Shown: positions 1-7,951, numbered from the stretch's first letter. The stretch is DNA of 64,000 nt from Novosphingobium sp. PhB57 (GCF_004342985.1 NZ_SMBO01000002.1:434001-498000); one strand, 5' to 3'. A program made the numbers and translations. The notes: generated by a model from the sequence alone, not told the origin.

Positions 1-1
1 C

Positions 2-352
2 GGCCTGCTGGGAGTGCGAGCAAGTAGTGGCCGCGGCTGGTTTGGGCGCGTCGTGCAGCCGCTCGTTGCCTTGGGCAATGCTTCCTACGCCCTCTATCTG
101 TCTCATTTCTTCGTCTTGATGGCTTACGGCCTGGCCCTGAGATCTCCGGAAGTGGCGCGGATACCGCAGTATCTGCTGGTGCTGCCCGTGGTCGTCCTTG
201 CCTGCTTCGTGGGCGGCGTGACGCACCTCATGGTCGAGCGGCCCCTGCTGCGATTCTGCCGCCGCCTGACGGGATCTGCAGAAGGAAAGAGGGCAATGCC
301 CTTCTCACGCCGGAGCGAATCGAATCCCTTTGCCCAAGCGCCTTGGCGCTGA
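2..352 (+). CDS. acyltransferase 3 family protein, C-terminal part
   Basis: The frame is open from the window edge, so these 116 residues are the C-terminal end of a longer gene. Two hydrophobic segments flank the motif SYALYLSHF, and a VERPLLR motif follows; this Y-x-L-Y-L-x-H plus ERP pattern is typical of the end of acyltransferase 3 (OafA/NolL-like) integral membrane enzymes, which transfer acyl groups to sugars of surface polysaccharides or lipids. The last 25 or so residues are polar and probably cytoplasmic. It converges on the small gene at 415-657. The substrate cannot be judged because the catalytic N-terminal part lies outside the window. Confidence 0.8.
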   Translation, partial: GLLGVRASSGRGWFGRVVQPLVALGNASYALYLSHFFVLMAYGLALRSPEVARIPQYLLVLPVVVLACFVGGVTHLMVERPLLRFCRRLTGSAEGKRAMPFSRRSESNPFAQAPWR

Positions 353-414
353 CCGTTCGCGCGCAAGGGGGCGGATCCGGGCAAATTGGCAGAAGGTGCG
401 GCCTGCGAGGCGTT

Positions 415-657
415 CTATTTGAAGAGCGAGCCGAGCCAACCGCTGCGCCGCGCGGGCCGCTGTGCCCCGCTGACCTGAAGCAGGTGATTCGCCAGGACCG
501 CGGCCTGGCTGCGGGTCAGGAAGAATCGGGCGTTGTCGGGCTCGTCGCCGGAGTCCCAGCCTTCCTTTTCGAAGGTTTGAAGTTCGAGCAGGATGTTCGG
601 GCCAAGGTCGCGCGAGGCCCATCCTACCAGCACGCTGATACGCTCTTCCATCGCCAT
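415..657 (-). CDS. small conserved hypothetical protein (80 aa)
   Basis: I do not recognise a named family. The 80-residue product is soluble, with an acidic middle (EGWDSGDEPDNARFFLT) and a basic end (RPARRSGWLGSLFK), and has no signal peptide or membrane segment. A second possible start lies two codons inside (651). It faces away from rpmH and converges on the acyltransferase. The composition and codon use match the neighbouring genes, so translation is likely, but no function can be offered. Confidence 0.6.
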   Translation of the reverse strand: MAMEERISVLVGWASRDLGPNILLELQTFEKEGWDSGDEPDNARFFLTRSQAAVLANHLLQVSGAQRPARRSGWLGSLFK

Positions 658-967
658 CGCTTCGCCGCACCCACCGTTTCTGCCGCCGAAAACCGGCCTT
701 CGGCCGCGATGCTAACATGGATGGAGAGGCTCGGGACGTGGCGCTCCAGTAGACGCGCGGGGGCATTGTGGGTAATGGCGAAGGCGATCCAGGCAGGGCA
801 GCCTCGGTGCGCCGGAGGCATCTTCGGATCTGCCGTTTCATGTGCCTTTGCCTTGACTCTCCCGCACCGGTCCAGTAACGGCGCGCTTCTGTTTTGCGGT
901 CGACCTTCTTTGGGCGGCCCTTTTTGTTCGGGTCCTTCGGGGCCGTATTTGAATTTCGAGGACCGTC
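658..967. other. intergenic region upstream of rpmH, no gene seen
   Basis: These 310 bases separate the divergent small gene and rpmH. No convincing reading frame is present. A TTGACT hexamer at 853-858 is a reasonable -35 element for rpmH, but the sequence 17 bases later (TAACGG) is a poor -10, so the promoter is only tentative. A GAGGA ribosome binding site at 958-962 lies five bases before the rpmH start. Confidence 0.5.
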
Positions 968-1102
968 ATGAAGCGCACTTTCCAGCCCAGCCGCCTTGTT
1001 CGCGCCCGCCGTCACGGCTTCCGCGCCCGCACGGCGACCGTCGGCGGCCGCAAGGTGCTTCGTGCGCGCCGCGCTCGCGGCCGTTCGAAGCTTTCGGCCT
1101 AA
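968..1102 (+). CDS. rpmH: 50S ribosomal protein L34
   Basis: A 44-residue, very basic protein beginning [20 protein letters not shown], which is the L34 signature, and ending [14 protein letters not shown]34 is a small structural protein of the large ribosomal subunit. The ATG is preceded by GAGGA with a five-base spacer. The gene is the first of the conserved block rpmH-rnpA-yidD-yidC, in the usual order and orientation, and its length matches the family. Confidence 0.98.
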   Translation: MKRTFQPSRLVRARRHGFRARTATVGGRKVLRARRARGRSKLSA

Positions 1103-1107
1103 GTCTT

Positions 1108-1191
1108 CCAGCCTCACGGCTGGATGCGGCACGGCCCGTGCCGCCATCCGAGTTCCCCTGCCTTCGGGGATTCGGGTGGCGGCACGGGCCG
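1108..1191 (+). repeat. two hairpins between rpmH and rnpA
   Basis: Five bases after the rpmH stop there is a short perfect stem (CCAGCC 1108-1113 with GGCTGG 1118-1123). It is followed by a long imperfect hairpin with arms at 1132-1158 and 1166-1191 around a seven-base loop; the outer 15 pairs are perfect and the inner part has G-T pairs and small mismatches. The left arm also lies in a separate near-palindrome (GCGGCACGG 1126-1134 with CCGTGCCGC 1136-1144), so two alternative folds compete. No T-run follows. It may limit read-through or stabilise the rpmH message. Confidence 0.65.
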
Positions 1192-1315
1192 CCGCCGTAT
1201 GGGGCGGCCGCAATCCGGCGCCGCGCGCGGCTCACGATCGCTTGTTCTGGCGATCCCTGCCATTTGCGAAGGCGCCGTTTGTGATCGAGAGCCGTCGCCC
1301 CTATCTTCGACCGCA

Positions 1316-1792
1316 ATGACCAGCGCCTATTCCACGATGACCAGAAGGGCCGACTTCGTTGCGGCCAACGGCGGTCTTCGAGTCGCGCGCGCCGGTTTCG
1401 TGCTCCTGGCCAAGCCGAATGGTGGGCAGGGCATGCGGGCGGGGATTACCGTCACCAAGAAGATCGGCAATGCCGTCGTGCGCAACCGCATGAAGCGGCG
1501 CTTTCGGGCGTTGCTGCGCGAGATGCTGCCGGAGCACGGTCTGGCCGATACCGATCACGTCCTGATCGGCCGCGAAAACGGCGTCGAGCGGGACTTCACC
1601 TTGCTTCGCGACGAATTGCTGGCGGCGCTCGGCCGCGCCCAGGCCGGCAAGGGCGATCCGCCCCGTAGCCATCGCGGCCGCAAGCGTGGCCCGGGCGGCA
1701 AGGGCAGCCCGCCCAAAGGCGGTCCCGGCAAGATTAATGGACACGGCACTGGCGGGGGCTCCGGAGCCTCGAACAAGGATGCGCGGCCGTGA
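1316..1792 (+). CDS. rnpA: ribonuclease P protein component
   Basis: The product (158 aa from this ATG) is the protein subunit of RNase P, which helps the catalytic RNA remove 5' leaders from pre-tRNAs. The core shows the family pattern [21 protein letters not shown], then [22 protein letters not shown], where the basic RNR motif binds RNA. The core ends near residue 112; the last 45 residues or so form a Gly/Pro/Lys-rich, probably disordered tail that makes the protein longer than the usual 110-130 aa. An ATG at 1337 is an alternative start. Its stop overlaps the yidD GTG start (GTGA), indicating coupled translation. Confidence 0.95.
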   Translation: MTSAYSTMTRRADFVAANGGLRVARAGFVLLAKPNGGQGMRAGITVTKKIGNAVVRNRMKRRFRALLREMLPEHGLADTDHVLIGRENGVERDFTLLRDELLAALGRAQAGKGDPPRSHRGRKRGPGGKGSPPKGGPGKINGHGTGGGSGASNKDARP

Positions 1793-2034
1793 AAAGGGCG
1801 CTCGCCATCCTGGCTTCCGTGCCTGGGCTCCTGCTGATTCTGGTGGCGCGGGCCTGGCAACTCGGGCCCTCGCGTCTGATGCCGCCGACCTGCCGCTATG
1901 CGCCGTCCTGCTCGCAGTACGCCATCGTGGCGGTCCGCAAGCATGGTGCGATTAAGGGTGGCTGGCTGGCGTTCAAGCGTATATTGCGCTGCCAACCTTG
2001 GGGTGGGCACGGCTACGACCCCGTCCCTGACTGA
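1789..2034 (+). CDS. yidD: membrane protein insertion efficiency factor
   Basis: An 81-residue protein with an N-terminal hydrophobic helix (about residues 4-20) and the YidD signature [15 protein letters not shown] near residue 33, followed by [23 protein letters not shown]. Three conserved Cys are present. YidD sits on the inner face of the cytoplasmic membrane and assists insertion of membrane proteins with YidC. The GTG start overlaps the rnpA stop by four bases and yidC follows 58 bases later, the standard arrangement. Confidence 0.96.
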   Translation: MKRALAILASVPGLLLILVARAWQLGPSRLMPPTCRYAPSCSQYAIVAVRKHGAIKGGWLAFKRILRCQPWGGHGYDPVPD

Positions 2035-2092
2035 ATGAAATCGAGGCAGCCCTGGTCGCTGCCGCGGACGCGAATACGACAGGAAAACCTTC

Positions 2093-3859
2093 GTGGATAA
2101 GCAGCGCAACATCATCCTGGCGGTCGTCCTGACCGCGCTCGTGCTCTTCGGCTGGGAAGCCGGGATGGGGTACTTCTATCCGCAGGCCAACAAGCCGGCG
2201 CCGGTCGCCCAGAATGCTGGAAACCCGACCGATGCGGCCGCCAGTGCCGGCAAGCCCACTCGTGAAGGCGGCCTGCGCGATGCGGCCGACCTGGCGCTGG
2301 AGCAGAAGGACCTGAAGACCGCGCTCGCCGCTCCCGGCCGCGTTCCCATCGCCGCGCCCGGCGTCTCGGGCTCGATCAACCTTACCGGCGCGCTGCTCGA
2401 CGACCTCGTCCTGAATCGCCACCGCGAAACGGTGGAGAAGGATTCGGGTCCGGTCCGCATGTTCTCGCCTTCGGGAACGCCGGCGCAGCAGTATGCCCAG
2501 TTCGGCTGGGTCGGCGAAGGTGTGGCCGCGCCGACCGCGCAGACGGTATGGACCGTGGCGCAGGGCGCCCGGCTCACGCCGTCGACGCCTGTCGTCCTCA
2601 CCTGGGACAACGGCCAGGGCCAACTCTTCTCCATCACCCTCAAGGTGGATGAGAACTATCTGATCACGGCCGACCAGCAGATCCAGAACCGTGGCTCGGG
2701 CGCCGTGGCGATCCAGCCCTTCGCGCTGGTAAACCGTACGGACCGCACCGCGGCGGCCTATGCCTGGACGCTGCGTACCGGCGGCGTGGGCGCGTTCGAC
2801 GGTTCGGTCGCTTTCGGTCCGAAGTATGACGCGCTGGCCAAGGACGGCACGATGCCGCAGCCGGGCAACACCGACTGGATCGGCTTCACCGACGTCTACT
2901 GGATGTCGGCCGTCATCCCGGTCAACGCCAAGGCCCAGGGCACCTTCCGTTCGCAGGGCAACGGCATTTTCCGCGCCGACGTCGTCTATGACAAGTCGGT
3001 GATCCAGCCGGGCCAGAGCCTGACCCGCGAAACCAAGCTGTTCGCCGGCGCCAAGGAGCACAAGGTGCTCGACGCCTACGAGAAGTCGGGCATCGCCAAC
3101 TTCGGGCTGGCGATCGACTGGGGCTGGTTCCGCTGGTTCGAAAAGCCGATCTTCTGGCTGCTCACCAAGCTGTTCAGCCTGGTCGGCAACTTCGGCGTGG
3201 CCATCATCCTGCTGACTGCGATCGTTCGCGGCATCATGTTCCCAGTGGCCCAGCGCGGTTTCGCCTCGATGGCCGCCATGCGCGCGATCCAGCCGAAGAT
3301 GAAGGCGATCCAGGAGCGCTACAAGGACGACAAGCAGAAGCAACAGCTTGAGATCATGGCGCTCTACAAGCAGGAAAAGGTGAACCCGCTTGCCGGCTGC
3401 CTGCCCATGTTCCTGCAGATCCCGGTGTTCTTCGCGCTTTACAAGGTGCTGATGCTGGCGATCGAGATGCGCCACCAGCCCTTCGTGTTCTGGATCAAGG
3501 ACCTTTCTGCGCCCGATCCGCTGCACATCCTGAACCTCTTCGGCCTGCTGCCGTTCAACCCGCCGGGCTTCCTTGCCATTGGCGTGCTGGCCCTGCTGCT
3601 GGGCGTGACGATGTACTTCCAGTTCAAGCTGAACCCGGCCCAGATGGACCCGGCCCAGCAGCAGGTCTTCGCGCTGATGCCGTGGTTCATGATGTTCGTG
3701 ATGGCGCCGTTTGCCTCGGGCCTGCTGGTCTACTGGATCACCTCGAATATCCTGACCATTGCGCAGCAGCAGTTCCTTTACAGCCGTCATCCGCAGCTGC
3801 GGGCGCAGGCCGAAAAGGACGCGCAGGACAAGGCGCGCACCGCCGGACGCAAGGCCTGA
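2093..3859 (+). CDS. yidC: membrane protein insertase YidC
   Basis: 588 residues, a normal length for the Gram-negative form. There is an N-terminal transmembrane helix (residues 7-25), a large periplasmic beta-rich domain (about 60-345), and a C-terminal insertase core from about 350 to 565 with several hydrophobic helices. The groove arginine lies in TAIVRGIMFPVAQRG, and the cytoplasmic coiled loop follows (MRAIQPKMKAIQERYKDD). The tail is basic, as expected for ribosome contact. YidC inserts inner-membrane proteins alone or with SecYEG. The start is GTG. engB begins eight bases after the stop. Confidence 0.97.
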   Translation: MDKQRNIILAVVLTALVLFGWEAGMGYFYPQANKPAPVAQNAGNPTDAAASAGKPTREGGLRDAADLALEQKDLKTALAAPGRVPIAAPGVSGSINLTGALLDDLVLNRHRETVEKDSGPVRMFSPSGTPAQQYAQFGWVGEGVAAPTAQTVWTVAQGARLTPSTPVVLTWDNGQGQLFSITLKVDENYLITADQQIQNRGSGAVAIQPFALVNRTDRTAAAYAWTLRTGGVGAFDGSVAFGPKYDALAKDGTMPQPGNTDWIGFTDVYWMSAVIPVNAKAQGTFRSQGNGIFRADVVYDKSVIQPGQSLTRETKLFAGAKEHKVLDAYEKSGIANFGLAIDWGWFRWFEKPIFWLLTKLFSLVGNFGVAIILLTAIVRGIMFPVAQRGFASMAAMRAIQPKMKAIQERYKDDKQKQQLEIMALYKQEKVNPLAGCLPMFLQIPVFFALYKVLMLAIEMRHQPFVFWIKDLSAPDPLHILNLFGLLPFNPPGFLAIGVLALLLGVTMYFQFKLNPAQMDPAQQQVFALMPWFMMFVMAPFASGLLVYWITSNILTIAQQQFLYSRHPQLRAQAEKDAQDKARTAGRKA

Positions 3860-3866
3860 GACTGAC

Positions 3867-4508
3867 ATGGAAGAAGAAAACACAGAATTGATGGAGCAGG
3901 CGCGCAAGCTCTTTTCGGGACCGGTAACGTTCCTGAAGAGCGCGCCGGCGCTCAAGTTCCTCCCCGATGGCGATTCGCCGGAGATCGCCTTCTGCGGACG
4001 GTCGAACGTCGGCAAGTCGTCGCTGCTTAATGCGCTGACCGGCCGCAAGTCGATCGCGCGCACCTCGGTGACTCCGGGGCGCACGCAGGAGCTGAACTTC
4101 TTCGAAGTGGGCGAGCCGCTGCAGTTCCGCCTCGTCGACATGCCCGGCTACGGCTTCGCCAAGGCGCCGCCTGCGGTCGTCGAGACCTGGCGGCGCCTGG
4201 TGCGCGATTATCTGCGCGGCCGCGTGGCGCTGAAACGCACGTTGCTGCTGGTCGATGCGCGCCACGGCGTGAAGACCGTCGATGCCGAAATGATGAAGAT
4301 GCTGGACGAAGCCGCCGTCGGCTATCGGATCGTCCTGACCAAATCCGACAAGATCAAGGCGAGCGAACTGGAAAAGGTTCACGCCGAGACGATTGCCGAG
4401 GCGCGCAAGCACCCGGCGGCCTATCCCGAAGTGCATGTCACTTCTTCGGAGAAGGGGCTGGGCATCGCCGAGCTTCGGGCTGCAGTGCTCTCCGATTCGC
4501 AAACCTGA
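3867..4508 (+). CDS. engB: ribosome biogenesis GTP-binding protein EngB
   Basis: A 213-residue GTPase of the TrmE-Era-EngA-EngB superfamily, needed for large-subunit ribosome assembly. Visible motifs are G1 GRSNVGKS (44-51), a G2 threonine in TPGRTQ, G3 DMPGYG (91-96), G4 TKSDK and a G5-like TSSEKG. I place the start at the ATG at 3867, where homologous sequence begins and which lies eight bases after yidC. A hairpin terminator follows at 4516-4552, closing the rpmH-engB block. Confidence 0.96.
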   Translation: MEEENTELMEQARKLFSGPVTFLKSAPALKFLPDGDSPEIAFCGRSNVGKSSLLNALTGRKSIARTSVTPGRTQELNFFEVGEPLQFRLVDMPGYGFAKAPPAVVETWRRLVRDYLRGRVALKRTLLLVDARHGVKTVDAEMMKMLDEAAVGYRIVLTKSDKIKASELEKVHAETIAEARKHPAAYPEVHVTSSEKGLGIAELRAAVLSDSQT

Positions 4509-4515
4509 ACCGTAT

Positions 4516-4552
4516 GGGCGGGATCGGGGCCTTCACGGCGCCGATCCCGCCC
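4516..4552 (+). terminator. terminator after engB
   Basis: Perfect 12-bp stem: GGGCGGGATCGG at 4516-4527 pairs with CCGATCCCGCCC at 4541-4552 across a 13-base loop, followed by GCTCTTGT. It starts eight bases after the engB stop. The T-rich tail is short, so termination may be partial. Confidence 0.7.
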
Positions 4553-4842
4553 GCTCTTGTCGATACCCCTCTGTCGCCCGGCTTGTTTCGCGGCAGAGAC
4601 AGGCGTGATCCGCGGGGCGCAATAGGCGCCCGCCGATGCCCTGGTCCCGCTTCGGGACGTGCGGCGATAGCTCCGCAATGACCCTTTTCTCCTTTGATAT
4701 TCACGGCTTGCCGGGCGATGATCGCTGCGGACCAGACGGACTTGCACGAAGCATCCGGAAAAGTGCGAATGTGACGATTGCGTGACGGTGATGGTTCGCC
4801 TAGAGGCGCTCGGTCGCGTCAATGAGAAGAAGGAGTCTCGCC
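4553..4842. other. intergenic region upstream of the phosphate locus
   Basis: No convincing gene. It holds a small stem (GTCCCG ctt CGGGAC near 4643-4657) nested in weaker pairing, and the direct repeats listed separately at 4770-4787. A good ribosome binding site, AAGGAG, lies eight bases before the ATG at 4843. A promoter for the Nudix-DUF47 and phosphate transporter genes must lie here, but I see no clear -35/-10 pair. Confidence 0.5.
4770..4787. promoter_or_regulatory. PHO-box-like direct repeat
   Basis: Two 7-mers, TGTGACG (4770-4776) and CGTGACG (4781-4787), are separated by four bases. On the other strand they read CGTCACG-CAAT-CGTCACA. The 7+4+7 direct-repeat layout is that of a PhoB-binding PHO box, whose half-sites resemble CTGTCAT or CTGTCAC. 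It ends 55 bases before the start of a gene for a PhoU-like protein next to a phosphate transporter. The match to the consensus is partial, so this is a candidate only. Confidence 0.4.
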
Positions 4843-5994
4843 ATGCGCCAGATTGCCGTTCTTCCCTATCGCGCCACCGGGCCTTCGGTTGATGCGCCGA
4901 TTCAGATTCTTCTGATTACCTCGCGCCAGACGCGCCGCTGGGTCATTCCCAAGGGCGGGCTGATGAAAGGCCTCCCTCCGCACGCGGCGGCTGCCGTGGA
5001 AGCAGAGGAAGAAGCCGGCGTTCGCGGCGCGGCCTGCCCCATTCCGCTGGGCTCCTATCGCTATCGCAAGCGGCGCGCCTCGGGCGCATCGGTGTGGGCG
5101 GATGTGGATGTATTTCCTTTTGCAGTCACCGAGGAACTTGACTCCTGGGACGAACAGCATCAGCGCGAACGCCGCTGGTTCTCGATGGCGGAGGCCGCTA
5201 AGGCGGTCGACGAAGAGGACCTGCGCGCGCTGATCCGTTCGTTCGGCGCGCGCGAGTTTCGCGCCGCGGCCAGTCCCGCCCGCCTCATCGGCGCGGTGGC
5301 TGACCGGATGGCGGACAAGACAGGGATCAATACCATGTTTGCCTGGTTCCAGAAGTTGCTGCCGCAGCAGGGCGACTTCTTTGAGTTGTTCGAGCGGCAG
5401 GCCGCCACGCTTGTGGCCGGTGCCGACGCTCTCGCCCGCCTGGCGCAGGGCGGGGCCGGCCGCGCCCAGCACATCCGCGAAGTGGGTGAGCGCGAGCACG
5501 ATGCCGACGAAATCACCCGCGAAGTGCTCCAGACGGTGCGCCGCACGTTCCTGACCCCGTTCGACCGCTCGTCGATCACCAGCCTCATCACCACGATGGA
5601 CGATGCCATCGACGAGATGCAGCAGGTGGCGAACGCCGTGAACCTCTATGAGGTCGCGGAGTTCGAACCGGAGATGATCGACATGGCGGCGATCATCGTC
5701 GACGCCGCGCGTCTGACGGCAGAGATCATGCCGCTCCTGCGCAAGATCGCGGACAACGGCAATCGCCTGCACGAGCTGACCGAGCGCCTGGTGCGCATGG
5801 AAGGCCATGCCGACGAGATCCACGCGGCCGGCCTGAAGCGGGTTTTCAAGGCCGATACCGGCCCCAATGGCGAAAAGGGCGATGCCCTGCACTTCATCGT
5901 GCGCCAGGAAATGTTCCGGCGCCTCGAACGCGTGGTCGACCGTTTCGAGGACATCGCGAACGAGATCGACGGTCTCGTGATCGACCACGCCTGA
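4843..5994 (+). CDS. Nudix hydrolase fused to DUF47 (PhoU-like) domain
   Basis: One uninterrupted 383-residue frame. Residues 1-150 form a Nudix domain of the diphosphoinositol/diadenosine polyphosphate type: RRWVIPKGG leads into a Nudix box at 38-60 that keeps the metal-binding glutamates E53, E56 and E57, but has L44 and V52 where the classical box has Glu and Arg. From M165 (MFAWFQKLLPQQGDFFELFE) to the end is a complete DUF47 protein, a helical PhoU relative normally encoded alone next to PiT transporters. A weak ribosome binding site (AGGG, nine bases before the ATG at 5335) could allow separate translation of the DUF47 part. The main start at 4843 has AAGGAG upstream. pit follows 16 bases after the stop. 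Domain identities are confident; a joint function is inference. Confidence 0.88.
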   Translation: MRQIAVLPYRATGPSVDAPIQILLITSRQTRRWVIPKGGLMKGLPPHAAAAVEAEEEAGVRGAACPIPLGSYRYRKRRASGASVWADVDVFPFAVTEELDSWDEQHQRERRWFSMAEAAKAVDEEDLRALIRSFGAREFRAAASPARLIGAVADRMADKTGINTMFAWFQKLLPQQGDFFELFERQAATLVAGADALARLAQGGAGRAQHIREVGEREHDADEITREVLQTVRRTFLTPFDRSSITSLITTMDDAIDEMQQVANAVNLYEVAEFEPEMIDMAAIIVDAARLTAEIMPLLRKIADNGNRLHELTERLVRMEGHADEIHAAGLKRVFKADTGPNGEKGDALHFIVRQEMFRRLERVVDRFEDIANEIDGLVIDHA

Positions 5995-6010
5995 CCGGCG
6001 GCCTTTCACC

Positions 6011-7012
6011 ATGGATCATACGCTCGCACTGCCGCTGTTGATCGGCCTCGTCGCGCTCGCGCTGGCGTTCGACTTCCTCAACGGCCTTCACGATGCCGCC
6101 AACGCCATCGCCACTGTCGTGGCGACGCGCCTGCTTTCGCCGGTCGTCGCCGTGCTGTTCGCCGCATTCGGCAACTTCGCGGCTTACTGGATCATGGGCC
6201 TTCATGTCGCCGAGACGGTGGGCAAGGGCATCATCGACAAGGACGCCGTGACGCCCGCCGTGGTGTTCGGAGCGCTGGTAGGCGCGATGTTCTGGAACGT
6301 GCTGACCTGGATCAAGGGCATCCCTTCCTCGTCCAGCCACGCGCTGATCGGCGGCCTGCTGGGCGCCGGTGTAGCGGCGGCGGGGCCGGGGGTCATCGAA
6401 TCCGAAGGCACGGTGAAGACGGTGATCGCCATCGTCGCCTCGCCGGTGCTCGGCTTCCTCATTGCCATGGCGATGATGCTGCTGACCTCCTGGCTGTTCA
6501 AGGGCACCACGCCGCGCGCGTCCAACGGGATCTTCAAGACCCTGCACTTGTTCTCCTCGGCCGCCTATTCGATCAGCCACGGCGGTAACGACGCCCAGAA
6601 GACGATGGGCATCATCGCCGTCCTGCTCTATTCGACGGGGCATCTGGAGGGCGGTTTCCACGTTCCCGATTGGGTTGTGATCAGCTGCTACGCGGCCATT
6701 TCCATCGGCACGCTCTCGGGCGGCTGGAAGATCATCAAGACGATGGGGTCCAAGCTGACCAAGCTCAACCACCACTCGGGCTTCTGCGCCTCGACCGCGG
6801 GCTCGATCGTGGTCTTCGGGGCGAGCGCGATGGGCATTCCGGTCTCGACCACCCATGCCATCACCGGCGCCGTCGTCGGCACCGGCGCCGCGCGCAGGGC
6901 CAGTGCCGTGCGGTGGTCGGTCGCGAGCCGCGTGATCGTGGCCTGGTTCGTGACGATCCCGGCCAGCGCGATCGTCGGCGCCCTGTTCTTCGAACTGACG
7001 CGGCTGTTCTGA
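6011..7012 (+). CDS. pit: inorganic phosphate transporter, PiT family
   Basis: 333 residues with about ten hydrophobic segments. It carries the two PiT signature repeats: FDFLNGLHDAANAIATVVAT near residue 21 and AYSISHGGNDAQKTMGI near residue 187, each with the conserved Asn-Asp/His-Asp phosphate-site pattern, plus IPSSSSHALIGG and IPVSTTHAITG half-repeats. It imports phosphate, usually with protons or metal-phosphate complexes, across the inner membrane. It lies 16 bases after the Nudix-DUF47 gene and is almost certainly in the same operon; DUF47-PiT pairs are common in bacteria. Confidence 0.95.
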   Translation: MDHTLALPLLIGLVALALAFDFLNGLHDAANAIATVVATRLLSPVVAVLFAAFGNFAAYWIMGLHVAETVGKGIIDKDAVTPAVVFGALVGAMFWNVLTWIKGIPSSSSHALIGGLLGAGVAAAGPGVIESEGTVKTVIAIVASPVLGFLIAMAMMLLTSWLFKGTTPRASNGIFKTLHLFSSAAYSISHGGNDAQKTMGIIAVLLYSTGHLEGGFHVPDWVVISCYAAISIGTLSGGWKIIKTMGSKLTKLNHHSGFCASTAGSIVVFGASAMGIPVSTTHAITGAVVGTGAARRASAVRWSVASRVIVAWFVTIPASAIVGALFFELTRLF

Positions 7013-7273
7013 CCGGACAGGAGCGGTCCAGGGGGATGACACCCAGGCGCGCGGAACGCCGATGCTGCTTGGCGCCCGGCGCCGTGGGCCTCTTACGGGG
7101 CTGCCGATAAGTCCTGCGGTGCAAGGCGCGAGACTAAGGTATTGGCGGCGCAGGAGGTCGGCGATCTCCGGCCGTCATGCTCGCTCTCCTGCGACATCTT
7201 GCGACGCCGTTCATCCTCGACTTTGCCAGTCTGAACCGATAGGCCCGATGATCGACCTACGGGGAACTGCGCA

Positions 7274-7936
7274 GTGAAGCTTATTATCGGCAACAAGAAC
7301 TACTCGAGCTGGTCGCTGCGCGGCTGGCTGGCCTGCAAGCAGTCGGGCCTGGCCTTCGAGGAGATCACGGTGCCGCTGTTCGGCGACGACTGGGAGGCCA
7401 AGCGCAGCTCCGACGATCTCGCGCCCAGTCACGGCAAAGTGCCGATCCTGTGGGACGGCGAAGCCGTGGTCTGGGACAGCCTGGCCATCATCGAATATCT
7501 TGCCGACAAGGTCGGCCGCGACCGGTTCTGGCCCAAGGACGATGCCGCGCGCGCCATGGCCCGTTCGATGGTGGCGGAAATGCACTCCAGCTACATGCCG
7601 CTGCGCCGGGCCTGCCCGATGAATATCCGCAGCCGGGTTCAGGGCGTCTCGCTGGGCGACGACGTGCGCGCCGACGTGGTGCGCATACTCACGCTCTGGG
7701 CCGAGGCGCGAGCGCGGTTCGGCAAGGGCGGTCCCTTCCTGTTCGGCACGTTCGGTGCGGCCGACATCATCTATGCGCCGGTCGTCAGCCGGTTCCTCAC
7801 GTATGGCATCGGCGTTCCCGGCTTCGCGCAGGCCTATATGCAGGCGGTGTGGGAGCACGAATGGATGCAGCAGTGGATCAACGCTGCCGAGGCCGAGGAC
7901 TGGGTGATCGAACAGTACGAGAACCCGGTCGAATAG
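7274..7936 (+). CDS. glutathione S-transferase family protein
   Basis: 220 residues with an N-terminal thioredoxin-like half (KLIIGNKNYSSWSLRGWLA, then GKVPILWDGEAVVWDSLAIIEYLAD, where the cis-Pro and the ES/DS glutathione motif lie) and a helical C-terminal half ending in FGAADIIYAPVVSRF. It belongs to the GST-N superfamily; the substrate is unknown. The start is GTG at 7274. A 261-bp gap separates it from pit, so it has its own promoter, though none is obvious. It converges on the cupin gene. Confidence 0.88.
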   Translation: MKLIIGNKNYSSWSLRGWLACKQSGLAFEEITVPLFGDDWEAKRSSDDLAPSHGKVPILWDGEAVVWDSLAIIEYLADKVGRDRFWPKDDAARAMARSMVAEMHSSYMPLRRACPMNIRSRVQGVSLGDDVRADVVRILTLWAEARARFGKGGPFLFGTFGAADIIYAPVVSRFLTYGIGVPGFAQAYMQAVWEHEWMQQWINAAEAEDWVIEQYENPVE

Positions 7937-7951
7937 CCGATCAGCGGCCGA

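Noticed and set aside
853..881. TTGACT...TAACGG as rpmH promoter
   Set aside because: The -35 is good but the -10 matches only two or three positions, so I do not list it as a feature.
343..1284. Long open frames on both strands across the rpmH upstream region
   Set aside because: They overlap the small minus-strand gene and rpmH, have no ribosome binding site and no homology pattern.
1973..4141. 722-codon open frame on the minus strand opposite yidC
   Set aside because: It is antisense to two certain genes, is rich in Arg/His/Gln as expected for a GC-rich shadow frame, and shows no domain.
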